Source: Bradyrhizobium sp. ARR65 (lineage in GTDB: Bacteria > Pseudomonadota > Alphaproteobacteria > Rhizobiales > Xanthobacteraceae). From it: DNA of 64,000 bases. Shown here piece by piece: positions 16,741 through 24,384 of the stretch. The stretch lies in NCBI RefSeq assembly GCF_000472385.1, contig NZ_AWZU01000006.1, positions 108-64,107 of the forward strand. The letters are read 5' to 3'. How positions within the stretch are numbered: the first letter of the stretch is position 1; the number at the start of each line of letters is the position of its first letter. The translations under genes were made by a program, and so were the position numbers. The notes under the pieces are model-generated. The model saw only the letters and a list, made by a program, of their open reading frames with translations, was not told the origin of the DNA and did no database searches.

Positions 16741-17745
16741 ATGCTGAGATGGCTGGTATGGTTCCCGCTGAACCTGTTGCAATGGGGTCTATGCATCGTC
16801 GGGGCGGCCGCTCTGCTGCTCCTTGCCATGATCGCGACTCCCTTGGTCCAGCCGCCCGAACTGCATTCCATTTCCGAAACCGCGCGGGCGGTGGATCGCA
16901 GCACCATGCCGGCTCTGGAGCACTTCAGCGCGCGCGATGGCACGCAACTGACCTACCGCCACTATGCAGCCCGCGGTCCCGCGGCCGGCCCGGTCACCAT
17001 CCTCGTTCATGGCTCTTCGGGATCGAGCGTGGCCGTCCATGCCCTGGCGGATGCCTTGGCCGGCCATGGCGTCGAGACCTTTGCGCCCGACATCCGCGGC
17101 CACGGCGGATCCGGTACGCGTGGCGACATCGGCTATCTCGGCCAGCTCGAGGACGATCTCGCCGATCTGGTCGCACTGATCCGGCGGACGGCAGCGAACG
17201 CGCCCATCACTCTGCTCGGCCATTCCGCCGGTGGCGGCTTTGCGCTACGCGTGGCGGCTTCACCGATCCAGAATCTGTTCGTCCGCACCGTGCTGCTTGC
17301 GCCCTATCTCGGTTACGACGCGCCGACGAATCGTCCCAATTCGGGCGGCTGGGCCAACCCCGATATTCCGCGCATTCTCGGCCTGCTCGCGCTGCGCAAG
17401 CTCGGCGTCGATTGCTGCGATGCCTTGCCGGTGCTCGCCTATGCGGTGCCGCCGCATTCGGAGAAGATCCTGGTGCCGGCCTATAGCGAGCGGTTGATGC
17501 GCAATTTTGCCACCCGCGGCTACAAAATCGATTTTGCTGCTGCGACCCGGCCAATCACACTGATCGCAGGCAGCGAGGATGAATTGATGTTATCGGACAG
17601 ATACGCCGATGCCGTGCACGCGATCGCGCCGGCGGTCGACGTGAAGCTGATCGAGGGCGCCAATCACATGAGCATCTTGAGTGACCCGAAGGCCGTCTCG
17701 GCAATCGCCGATGACGTCGCCAAGCGCGGAATGACCGGCACATGA
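16741..17745 (+). CDS. Membrane-anchored alpha/beta hydrolase (lysophospholipase-like)
   Basis: 334 residues. An N-terminal hydrophobic segment (about 10-35, LLQWGLCIVGAAALLLLAM) probably anchors it in the inner membrane. The catalytic domain has ILVHGSSGSS (oxyanion loop), DIRGHGGSG, the nucleophile elbow LLGHSAGGG (Ser 162), LIAGSEDELM (acid) and EGANHMS (His), resembling the Hydrolase_4 or monoglyceride-lipase type. AGGGAGGA lies 4 nt before the ATG. It overlaps the next gene by ATGA and is the first gene of a three-gene operon preceded by a 19-bp palindrome. Substrate unknown. Confidence 0.85.
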   Translation: MLRWLVWFPLNLLQWGLCIVGAAALLLLAMIATPLVQPPELHSISETARAVDRSTMPALEHFSARDGTQLTYRHYAARGPAAGPVTILVHGSSGSSVAVHALADALAGHGVETFAPDIRGHGGSGTRGDIGYLGQLEDDLADLVALIRRTAANAPITLLGHSAGGGFALRVAASPIQNLFVRTVLLAPYLGYDAPTNRPNSGGWANPDIPRILGLLALRKLGVDCCDALPVLAYAVPPHSEKILVPAYSERLMRNFATRGYKIDFAAATRPITLIAGSEDELMLSDRYADAVHAIAPAVDVKLIEGANHMSILSDPKAVSAIADDVAKRGMTGT

Positions 17746-18296
17746 TCGACAGCAAGCAAGCCGCCGATGCGCTGAGCGATATCGACGACATCGTTCGTCG
17801 CGTGCGGCAGTCGCGAACCTACGAGATCGCAAGCTTGATCATGATCTGGTGGGGCGTGCTGGTCCTGATCGGCAATCTCGCGAACTACGGCTGGCCGCGC
17901 CACGGCGCTCAGATCTGGACGGCCGTCAATATTGCTGGCGTCATTGGCACGTTCCTGATCGGCGTGCTCATAAACGCGCGAAGCGGCATGCGCGGCTTCG
18001 AGGGCAGGTTGTTGGCGGCTTATCTGCTGTTCTTCGCCTTCGGGCTGCTCTGCTCGCAAGTGCTCGGCGATTTTGGCCCACGCGAGCTCGCAGCCTTTTG
18101 GCCGATCTATTTCATGCTGTTCTATATTCTCGCCGGCCTGTGGTTCGGTCGCGCCTTCATCGCAATCGGAGCCGCGATCACCCTGCTGACGCTGATCGGC
18201 TATTTCTACGTCCTCGGCGCCGCCTTCCTGTTGTGGATGGCGGTCGTGAACGGCGGCGGCCTTATTCTGGGCGGCCTCTGGATGCGATGGGATTAG
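17742..18296 (+). CDS. Multi-pass inner-membrane protein of unknown function
   Basis: 184 residues. A soluble N-terminal segment (IDSKQAADALSDIDDIVRRVRQSRTYEIAS) is followed by about five hydrophobic helices, including LIMIWWGVLVLIGNLANYGW, VNIAGVIGTFLIGVLI, LLAAYLLFFAFGLLCSQVL, IYFMLFYILAGLWFG and AFIAIGAAITLLTLIGYF. No catalytic motif is visible. Its ATG overlaps the stop of the hydrolase (ATGA) and its stop is 4 nt before the regulator gene, so the three are one unit. It may sense a membrane state or partner the hydrolase. Confidence 0.8.
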   Translation: MIDSKQAADALSDIDDIVRRVRQSRTYEIASLIMIWWGVLVLIGNLANYGWPRHGAQIWTAVNIAGVIGTFLIGVLINARSGMRGFEGRLLAAYLLFFAFGLLCSQVLGDFGPRELAAFWPIYFMLFYILAGLWFGRAFIAIGAAITLLTLIGYFYVLGAAFLLWMAVVNGGGLILGGLWMRWD

Positions 18297-18300
18297 CGGC

Positions 18301-18606
18301 GTGGCTGAGCTCGACGAGATCATCCACCAGCCGCTGCGCCTGAGGATCATGGCGGCGCTCAACGCACTGCCGCAAGGCATCGGGCTGGAGTTTTCCCGGC
18401 TCAAAAAGCTGACCGGCGCAACGGACGGCAATCTCGGTGCCCATATCGAAACGTTGGCCAGGGCCGGCTATGTCGGGGTGGAGAAAGCCTTCGTGGGCAA
18501 GAAGCCGCAGACCACGGTGACCGCGACCGCGGCCGGACGCGGCGCGTTCGCACGGCACGTCGCAACGCTGCAGGAGATCATCGCGGGAGCGGGGCGAGAA
18601 TCTTAG
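18301..18606 (+). CDS. Small winged-helix transcriptional regulator
   Basis: 101 residues from a GTG start. HQPLRLRIMAALNALPQGIGLEFSRLKKLTGATDGNLGAHIETLARAGYV is a standard winged helix-turn-helix; VEKAFVGKKPQTTVTATAAGRGAF forms the wing and start of the last helix, as in the short HTH_34-type (ArsR/MarR-like) proteins. It has no separate ligand-binding domain and probably binds as a dimer. As the last gene of the hydrolase operon it is the best candidate to bind the palindrome at 16694-16712. In other genomes such regulators accompany membrane-protein partners. Confidence 0.87.
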   Translation: MAELDEIIHQPLRLRIMAALNALPQGIGLEFSRLKKLTGATDGNLGAHIETLARAGYVGVEKAFVGKKPQTTVTATAAGRGAFARHVATLQEIIAGAGRES

Positions 18607-18613
18607 CTGTTCC

Positions 18614-18722
18614 CCGTCATTCCGGGGCGCGCAAGCGCGAACCCGGAATCTCGAGCCGATGATATGAGCGGATGCCAGACAAGCTCGAGATTCCGGATCG
18701 GCGCGGCGTCCGGAATGACGGT
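18614..18722. repeat. Intergenic palindromic repeat, CGTCATTCCGGGG family
   Basis: The element opens CCGTCATTCCGGGGCGCGC and ends GTCCGGAATGACGG, with inner hairpins AACCCGGAATCTCGAG ... CTCGAGATTCCGG. It occupies most of the gap between the winged-helix gene and purD. Other copies: 14956, 40036, 51708 and 60489. Confidence 0.75.
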
Positions 18723-18807
18723 GAAATCGGCTGATCCCCCTTGCGAGGAGGCGGGGAGTCGTGCGAACCGCTCTGGCATCTTTCCCGTTTGAGACTGCGG
18801 TTTACGC

Positions 18808-20091
18808 ATGCACATTCTCCTGCTCGGTTCCGGCGGCCGCGAGCACGCCCTGGCCTGGAAAATCGCGGGCTCTCCGCTACTGACAAAACTCTGGTGCGCG
18901 CCCGGCAATGCCGGCATTGCGCGCGAGGCCGAATGCATTGCGCTCGATGTTGCCAACCATGCCGCGGTGATTGACTTCTGCAGAACGAATGCCATTGACC
19001 TTGTCGTGGTTGGGCCGGAGACGCCGCTCGCGGCGGGCATTGTTGACGACCTTGAAGCCGCCGGGATCAAGGCCTTCGGCCCGAGCAGGCAGGCGGCGCA
19101 GCTCGAGGCCTCCAAGGGCTTCACCAAGGCTCTCTGCAGCGAATTCAACATTCCGACCGGCGCTTATCGGCGCTGCACCAGTGCGACCGAGGCTCTGGAT
19201 TACGTGCGTGCGCAAGGCGCGCCCATCGTGGTCAAGGCGGATGGGCTTGCCGCCGGCAAGGGCGTGGTCGTCGCAAAGACGCAGCAGGAGGCCGAGGCCG
19301 CCATCGCCATGATGTTCGAGGGCGCGTTCGGCGCGGCCGGCGCCGAGGTCGTGATCGAGGAATTCCTGGAAGGACGCGAGGTCAGCTTCTTTGCGCTGTG
19401 CGACGGCGAGACCGCGATCCCGCTCGCCTCGGCCCAGGACCACAAGCGCGTGTTCGATCGCGACCAGGGCCCGAACACCGGCGGCATGGGTGCCTATTCG
19501 CCGACGCCGTTCGTGACCGACGAAGTTCATGGCCAGATCATGAACCGCATCATCCTGCCGACGGTTGCCGGCATGAAGACGCGCGGCACGCCGTTCCGCG
19601 GCGTGCTCTATGCCGGCGTGATGCTGACCAAGGACGGGCCGAAACTCTTCGAATTCAACGTTCGCTTCGGCGATCCCGAGTGCCAGGTGCTGATGCTGCG
19701 CATGATGTCGGACATCGTGCCGGCCTTTCTTGCCGCCTGCGACGGCGAGCTGAAGCACTTTGATCTGCGCTGGTATCCGGAGCCCGCCGTTACGGTGGTG
19801 ATGGCAGCAAAAGGCTATCCCGGCGACTACAAGAAGGGCAGCGTCATCGCGGGGCTTGATGAAGCCGCCAATGTCGAGGGCGTGGAGATCTTTCACGCAG
19901 GCACAGCCGCCAAGGACGGCGCCATTATCGCCAATGGCGGGCGCGTGCTGAACATCTGCGCGCTGGGCAAGACCATCACCGAAGCGCAGGCCCGCGCCTA
20001 TCAGGCGATCGACCGCATCAAATGGGCGGACGGTTTCTGTCGCCGCGACATCGCGTGGCAGGCCGTGGAGAAGGAGCGTGCGGGTTCATAA
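18808..20091 (+). CDS. purD: Phosphoribosylamine--glycine ligase (GAR synthetase)
   Basis: 427 residues; second step of purine synthesis, ligating glycine to phosphoribosylamine with ATP. The N-terminus [17 protein letters not shown], the ATP-grasp segment [16 protein letters not shown], the glycine-site region [23 protein letters not shown] and the metal motif [13 protein letters not shown] are all intact. Length is normal. It stands alone, with repeats on its upstream side and a 280-bp non-coding stretch downstream. Confidence 0.97.
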   Translation: MHILLLGSGGREHALAWKIAGSPLLTKLWCAPGNAGIAREAECIALDVANHAAVIDFCRTNAIDLVVVGPETPLAAGIVDDLEAAGIKAFGPSRQAAQLEASKGFTKALCSEFNIPTGAYRRCTSATEALDYVRAQGAPIVVKADGLAAGKGVVVAKTQQEAEAAIAMMFEGAFGAAGAEVVIEEFLEGREVSFFALCDGETAIPLASAQDHKRVFDRDQGPNTGGMGAYSPTPFVTDEVHGQIMNRIILPTVAGMKTRGTPFRGVLYAGVMLTKDGPKLFEFNVRFGDPECQVLMLRMMSDIVPAFLAACDGELKHFDLRWYPEPAVTVVMAAKGYPGDYKKGSVIAGLDEAANVEGVEIFHAGTAAKDGAIIANGGRVLNICALGKTITEAQARAYQAIDRIKWADGFCRRDIAWQAVEKERAGS

Positions 20092-20370
20092 AGGCGCGTC
20101 TTTGCGGACGACGCGCAGCGCGCGTCGGTCCGGGATCTTGAGCTTGTTTGGCACGTCGTAAAATGCTGTCGCCGCGTGTTCGCTGCGGCAACTACGAATA
20201 GAGTTTGACACGCGCCGCTTTGGGCATGCACGCTGCGCAGTAATGCCGAGCCGCTTGTTGTCAAAGCCGATGTTGGTGTTTATTCCGACATCGAGGTGAG
20301 CCGGATCGCGCAAGCCTTGGAGCCGGAGCGTGAGACCCACGGCGTCGGCAAATAATGATGGGTGTGCACC
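20092..20370. other. Non-coding stretch between purD and the dehalogenase-like gene
   Basis: No recognisable gene. Just after purD, CGACGCGC-AGC-GCGCGTCG (about 20113-20131) forms an 8-bp GC stem without a T tract. A plus-strand frame stays open for about 50 codons to a TAA about 15 nt before the next gene, but has no family-like content or clear start. It may be a decayed gene or leader. None of the window's repeat families is recognisable here. Confidence 0.4.
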
Positions 20371-21276
20371 ATGTCCGACCTCGCCGACCTCTTTCCCGGC
20401 TTTGCTTCCGAGTGGATCAGCACGACGTCCGGGCGTGTCTTCGCGCGTGTCGGCGGCGAGGGGCCGCCGCTGCTTCTGCTGCACGGGTTTTCCGAAACCC
20501 ACGTGATGTGGCACCGCGTCGCGCCGCAACTTGCGGATCGCTTCACCCTCATCATCGCCGATCTGCCGGGCTATGGCTGGTCGGATATGCCCGAGAGCGA
20601 TGCGGAGCACAGGCCGTATACAAAGCGGGCGATGGCGCAAACGATGGTGGAGGCCATGGAGCAGCTCGGCCATGTGCATTTCGCCATGGCCGGCCATGAC
20701 CGCGGTGGGCGCGTCGCCTATCGGCTGGCGCTCGATCATCCGGGACGGCTCGCAAAGCTTGCCGTGCTGGATATCCTGCCGACCTACAATTATTGGGAAC
20801 GCATCAACCGGCTCTATGCGCTGAAGATCTATCACTGGACCTTTCTGGCGCAGCCATCCCCGCTGCCGGAGACGCTGATCACGGCGAGCCCCGATTTCTT
20901 CCTGAAGACCAAGATGGCGAGCCAGACCAAGGCCAAGAACCTCGACGCCATCGATCCGCGGGCGCTGGAGCATTACCTCGCCCCGTTCCATGACCCTTCG
21001 CGGGTGCACGCGATGTGCGAGGACTATCGCGCCGGCGCCTACGCCGATTACGACATCGACAAGGCGGACTTCGATGCCGGCAAGAAGATCACTATTCCGA
21101 TGCTGGCCTTGTGGGGCGATGCCGGCATCGCGCGCGCCGCTGCCACGCCGCTCGATACCTGGAAGATGTGGGCCACCAACGTCTCCGGCGCGCCGGTCGA
21201 TTCCGGGCATTTCCTGACCGAGGAGAATCCGGAGCAGACGGCGAAGCTGCTCAAGGAGTTTTTTACCGCGCCGTAG
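20371..21276 (+). CDS. Fluoroacetate/haloacetate dehalogenase-like alpha/beta hydrolase
   Basis: 301 residues. Numbering coincides with the characterised R. palustris fluoroacetate dehalogenase as I remember it: nucleophile Asp110 in [11 protein letters not shown] with carboxylate-binding Arg111 and Arg114, acid Asp134 (VLDILPT), halide pocket His155-Trp156 (IYHWTF) and Tyr219 (CEDYRAGAY), and base His280 (DSGHFL). An aspartate nucleophile rather than serine separates it from esterases and epoxide-type hydrolases are excluded by the halide-pocket set. Position 185, Trp in my recollection of the reference enzyme, is Gln here (MASQTKA). It should hydrolyse 2-haloacids to hydroxyacids in the cytoplasm. 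ATG 20371 is preferred over an in-frame GTG 9 nt upstream. Apparently monocistronic. Confidence 0.82.
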   Translation: MSDLADLFPGFASEWISTTSGRVFARVGGEGPPLLLLHGFSETHVMWHRVAPQLADRFTLIIADLPGYGWSDMPESDAEHRPYTKRAMAQTMVEAMEQLGHVHFAMAGHDRGGRVAYRLALDHPGRLAKLAVLDILPTYNYWERINRLYALKIYHWTFLAQPSPLPETLITASPDFFLKTKMASQTKAKNLDAIDPRALEHYLAPFHDPSRVHAMCEDYRAGAYADYDIDKADFDAGKKITIPMLALWGDAGIARAAATPLDTWKMWATNVSGAPVDSGHFLTEENPEQTAKLLKEFFTAP

Positions 21277-21280
21277 TTCA

Positions 21281-21403
21281 CCGTCATTGCGGGGGAAGCG
21301 AAGCAGTCCAGGATGGTCTCCGCGGAGAAAGTCTGGATTGCTTCGTCGCGGAGCCTGTCATCGGGCGCGCGCTCGCGCGACCCGTTGGCTCCTCGCAATG
21401 AAG
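21281..21403. repeat. Intergenic palindromic repeat, CGTCATTGCG family, with a nested hairpin module
   Basis: Outer arms CCGTCATTGCGGG and CCTCGCAATGAAG, with inner arms GCAGTCCAG ... CTGGATTGC. Between the right inner and outer arm sits the module in minus orientation (21350-21389: GGAGCCTGTCATCGGGC ... GACCCGTTGGC), the same as in the 7078, 30606 and 40036 elements. It separates the dehalogenase-like gene from tadA (convergent). Confidence 0.72.
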
Positions 21404-21429
21404 GGGGAGTTGGCAGCGCGAGCCGTTCC

Positions 21430-21876
21430 CTACCGACGCGCCCGGAAAAATTCCTTCAGCATCGCCGCCGCCTCGCTCTCGCCGACCGCGGAATAGACCT
21501 CCGGCGCGTGGTGGCAGGTCGGAGACGTGTAGAACCGCACGCCGGAATCGACGGCGCCGCCCTTGGGGTCGGCTGCGGCGTAATAGAGCCTGCGGATACG
21601 GGCGAAGGAGATGGCGGCGGCGCACATGGCGCAGGGCTCGAGCGTTACATAGAGGTCGCAGTCGATGAGCCGCTCGCTGCCGAGGCTTGCTGCCGCCGCA
21701 CGGATGGCGAGCATTTCGGCATGCGCCGTGGGATCGCGGTCGACCAACGTGCGGTTCCCGGCCGAGGCGATCACCTCGCCATCGCGCACGATCACGCACC
21801 CGATCGGCACTTCCCCGGCTCTTTCGGCCCCGCGGGCCGCAGCGAGCGCCAAATCCATGAAAGAAGGTGCGGTCAT
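21430..21876 (-). CDS. tadA: tRNA-specific adenosine deaminase
   Basis: 148 residues; converts A34 of tRNA-Arg(ACG) to inosine. The zinc site is complete: His52 and catalytic Glu54 in AHAEMLAIR, and Cys82/Cys85 in TLEPCAMCAAA. SERLIDCDLYVTLEPCAMC and ARIRRLYYAAADPKGG are typical of TadA rather than cytidine deaminases. ATG 21876 is used; an ATG six codons later would also suffice. An open frame running far upstream overlaps the divergent pseudouridine synthase gene and is a shadow of its Arg-rich repeats. Confidence 0.95.
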   Translation of the reverse strand: MTAPSFMDLALAAARGAERAGEVPIGCVIVRDGEVIASAGNRTLVDRDPTAHAEMLAIRAAAASLGSERLIDCDLYVTLEPCAMCAAAISFARIRRLYYAAADPKGGAVDSGVRFYTSPTCHHAPEVYSAVGESEAAAMLKEFFRARR

Positions 21877-21910
21877 GCCTCGTATCACCGAACAAAACCT
21901 GCTAAACGGG

Positions 21911-21951
21911 GCGCCTTCAGCAAAAGTGGATACCGGTTTTGCGAGAAAGCG
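21911..21951. repeat. Variant copy of the GTGGATACCGGTTTT intergenic repeat
   Basis: AAAAGTGGATACCGGTTTTGCGAGAAAGCG matches the core of a short palindrome-flanked repeat that also occurs at 33647-33694 and 61478-61524. Here the GATCATG ends are lost. It lies in the divergent promoter region of tadA and the pseudouridine synthase gene. Confidence 0.55.
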
Positions 21952-22006
21952 CCGCGACGGCGCGCGGATTGCCTTTTGACCTGACTTAACGAAAAGAGAG
22001 CCTTTC

Positions 22007-23770
22007 ATGCCCCGCGACAAAGATAAAGACAACGCCTCTTGGCGCGGCCGGCGCGATCGGCCGGGTGGCCGCAAGGACCGTGCTGAAGCGGCGCGGGGTG
22101 GCGAGAGGAAGTTCGCCAAGCGAGGCTTTGCGGGCAGGCAGGAGGACGGCAGGGAGCGCGGTCGCGGTGACCGCGATGAGCGTCCGTTCCGCCGGCGAGA
22201 GGAACGCGGCGAGCGCTGGGGTGTCCGCGAAGATCGCAGCGACCGCGGCCGTTTCCGCGAAGATGGCCCACGCAAGCGTTTTGGCGGCCGGCAGGACGGG
22301 GCTGGCGATACAAAACCCTGGCGCAAGCGCGATGATCGGGGACGTGAGGAGCGCAGTGGTGGCGAGCGCGGTCGCGGGGAGCGCCCGCAATCCGCGCGCG
22401 GGCGGGAGGCGCGCGGCAGCGAGGATCGTCCAAAATTCGGCCGCCCCCGTTTCGAGCGACCACGTCGCGAACAAGAAGAGGATCGGAAAGGCTTCACCAA
22501 GCGTCCGGGCGCTGACCGCGAACGTAAGGGCGACTTCGAGAGGCGCGGCCCGCGCGAGGAGCGTAGCGGCGAGGAGCGTTCTCGCTTCGCGCGCGGGCGG
22601 GATCAGCGCGGACATGATGATCGGCCCAAATTCGATCGCCCGCGTTTCGAACGGCCGCGCCGGGATAGCGAAGAGGGGCGTGAGGGTTTCGCCAAACGAC
22701 CGGCGTTCGGCGGCCGTGGCGCCTATCGCGAACGCAAGCCCGACACAGGCAAACGTGCCGCGCGCGAGGAGGTCAAGCCCAAGAAGGCCGGCGAGCGCAT
22801 CGCCAAGGTACTGGCGCGCGCCGGGCTTGCATCACGCCGCGACGCCGAGGAGTGGATCGTGCAGGGGCGCGTCAGTGTCAATGGCAGGGTAATCAATTCG
22901 CCCGCGCTTGATGTGACCGCCAATGACGTGATCGCAGTCGACGGCAAGCCATTGCCGGCGCGCGAGCGCACGCGGCTGTTTCTCTATCATAAGCCGCGCG
23001 GGCTGATGACGACGCATGCCGACCCCGAAGGGCGTCCGACGGTGTTCGACAATCTGCCGGAAGGGCTGCCGCGTCTGATCAGCGTCGGCCGGCTCGACTT
23101 CAACACCGAGGGGCTGTTGCTGCTCACCAATGACGGCGGCCTCGCGCGCGTCCTGGAATTGCCGGAAACCGGCTGGCTGCGTCGCTATCGCGTTCGCGCC
23201 CATGGCGAGATCAGTCAGGCCCAGCTCGCCGAGCTGAAGAACGGTATCGAGGTCGATGGCGTGAAATACGGTCCCATCGACGCGACACTGGACCGCGAGC
23301 AGGGGGCCAATGTCTGGCTGGTGTTCGCGATCCGGGAAGGCAAGAACCGCGAGGTGCGCAACGTGCTGGCGCATCTCGGGCTCGAGGTGAACCGGCTGAT
23401 CCGCGTTTCCTACGGGCCGTTCCAGCTTGGTGAAATCGCCGAAGGCGCGGTCGAGGAGGTGAAGACGCGCGTCCTGCGCGAGCAGCTCGGAGACAAGATC
23501 ATTGCCCAGGCGGGCTGCGATTTCGCGCAAACCGCGCCTGATCGCGGCGGTGATGAGGAGCGCGAAGCATCGCCCGGCCAAAAGCAGCTTCGGCCGGCCG
23601 GCAAGAGCGCGCTGATCGCCGACCGCAAGGGCCGCCGCGTCCTGGTCCAGCGTACCGGCAGCGAGGAGGCTCGCGCCCGCAACGAACTCGAGGCTCGCGG
23701 TTACGGCCCGCCGCGCCGCCCCAAGCGCGGCTATCATGGCAAGCGCGATTTGAAGCCAAGGGACGAGTAG
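22007..23770 (+). CDS. rRNA pseudouridine synthase (RluB/RsuA type) with a ~250-residue Arg-rich N-terminal extension
   Basis: 587 residues, about twice the usual length. From about residue 258 it is an ordinary RluB/RsuA-family enzyme: an S4 RNA-binding domain (ERIAKVLARAGLASRRDAEE), then the catalytic domain with ISVGRLDFNTEGLLLLTND (catalytic Asp) and EGKNREVRNVLAHLGLEVNR. Residues 1-250 are almost wholly Arg, Gly, Glu, Asp and Lys in RGER, RDER and RRREER repeats, including a ~65-residue segment present twice (RPKFGRPRFERPRREQEE and RPKFDRPRFERPRRDSEE). The extension is continuous with the enzyme in frame and has ATG 22007 preceded by AAAGAGAG. A basic disordered tail is also present (PRRPKRGYHGKRD). 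Target is probably 23S U2605, by family only. Confidence 0.88.
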   Translation: MPRDKDKDNASWRGRRDRPGGRKDRAEAARGGERKFAKRGFAGRQEDGRERGRGDRDERPFRRREERGERWGVREDRSDRGRFREDGPRKRFGGRQDGAGDTKPWRKRDDRGREERSGGERGRGERPQSARGREARGSEDRPKFGRPRFERPRREQEEDRKGFTKRPGADRERKGDFERRGPREERSGEERSRFARGRDQRGHDDRPKFDRPRFERPRRDSEEGREGFAKRPAFGGRGAYRERKPDTGKRAAREEVKPKKAGERIAKVLARAGLASRRDAEEWIVQGRVSVNGRVINSPALDVTANDVIAVDGKPLPARERTRLFLYHKPRGLMTTHADPEGRPTVFDNLPEGLPRLISVGRLDFNTEGLLLLTNDGGLARVLELPETGWLRRYRVRAHGEISQAQLAELKNGIEVDGVKYGPIDATLDREQGANVWLVFAIREGKNREVRNVLAHLGLEVNRLIRVSYGPFQLGEIAEGAVEEVKTRVLREQLGDKIIAQAGCDFAQTAPDRGGDEEREASPGQKQLRPAGKSALIADRKGRRVLVQRTGSEEARARNELEARGYGPPRRPKRGYHGKRDLKPRDE

Positions 23771-23777
23771 TTCCGAG

Positions 23778-24338
23778 ATGCGCGTTGTCGGTGGAAGGTT
23801 GAGGGGCCGCAACCTGGCATCGCCCGCCTCGCGTGAGATCCGCCCGACCGCGGACCGCTTGCGCGAGTCGGTATTCAATATCCTCACCCACGCGTATGGC
23901 GATCCGATTTCCGGCGCGCGCGTGCTCGACCTGTTTGCCGGCACCGGTGCACTCGGGATCGAAGCGATCTCGCGCGGCGCGACGTTTGCGCTGTTCGTCG
24001 ACAACGGCACCGAAGCGCGCGCGCTGTTGCGTAACAATGTCGAAGCGCTGGGCTTGGGCGGAGTGACGAAAGTCTTTCGCCGCGACGCCACCAATCTCGG
24101 GCCGGCGCACCCGGTCGAGCCGTTTGCGCTCGCGTTCCTCGATCCTCCTTACGGTAAGGGCATGGCCGAGAAGGCGCTGGGCTCTTTGCGTGATGGCGCC
24201 TGGCTGACGTCGGGCGCGCTCGTCGTGGTAGAGGAGGCGAAGGCAGCCGGTTTTGCTGCACCGGACGGCTTTGAAGAGCTGGAGCGGCGCGCCTACGATG
24301 ACACGGAGTTCGTGTTCTTGCGCGCTCTCGCCGCATAG
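23778..24338 (+). CDS. rsmD: 16S rRNA (guanine966-N2)-methyltransferase
   Basis: 186 residues. MRVVGGRLRGRNLASP and REIRPTADRLRESVFNIL form the RsmD N-terminus, VLDLFAGTGALGIEAISRGA is the SAM-binding motif I, and FLDPPYGKG is the N-methyltransferase catalytic motif IV. It methylates G966 of 16S rRNA. It begins 7 nt after the pseudouridine synthase stop, so the two rRNA modification genes are likely cotranscribed. Confidence 0.95.
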   Translation: MRVVGGRLRGRNLASPASREIRPTADRLRESVFNILTHAYGDPISGARVLDLFAGTGALGIEAISRGATFALFVDNGTEARALLRNNVEALGLGGVTKVFRRDATNLGPAHPVEPFALAFLDPPYGKGMAEKALGSLRDGAWLTSGALVVVEEAKAAGFAAPDGFEELERRAYDDTEFVFLRALAA

Positions 24339-24340
24339 CA

Positions 24341-24374
24341 CGATGTCGTCCCGGCGAAAGCGGGGACGACATCG
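24341..24374. terminator. Hairpin with perfect 12-bp arms between convergent rsmD and mutL
   Basis: CGATGTCGTCCC and GGGACGACATCG pair perfectly around the loop GGCGAAAGCG. It fills the 46-bp gap between the facing 3' ends of rsmD and mutL and can serve both as terminator, although no T tract follows. The same arm sequence (GATGTCGTCCCGGC) starts the long element at 35050-35211. Confidence 0.6.
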
Positions 24375-24384
24375 AGATGGGGTG

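Noticed and set aside
20086..21210. Long minus-strand open frame opposite the dehalogenase-like gene
   Set aside because: It mirrors the codon pattern of the plus-strand gene, whose product matches a known enzyme residue for residue; the mirror translation is His/Arg/Gln-rich with no motif.
22007..22780. Frameshift or fused ORF explaining the Arg-rich N-terminus of the pseudouridine synthase
   Set aside because: The frame is continuous, begins with an ATG and upstream purine-rich site, and the repeats share one reading frame throughout.
22832..24094. Minus-strand open frame of about 420 codons opposite the pseudouridine synthase and rsmD genes
   Set aside because: It spans two real genes and their junction; no domain or start signal is visible.
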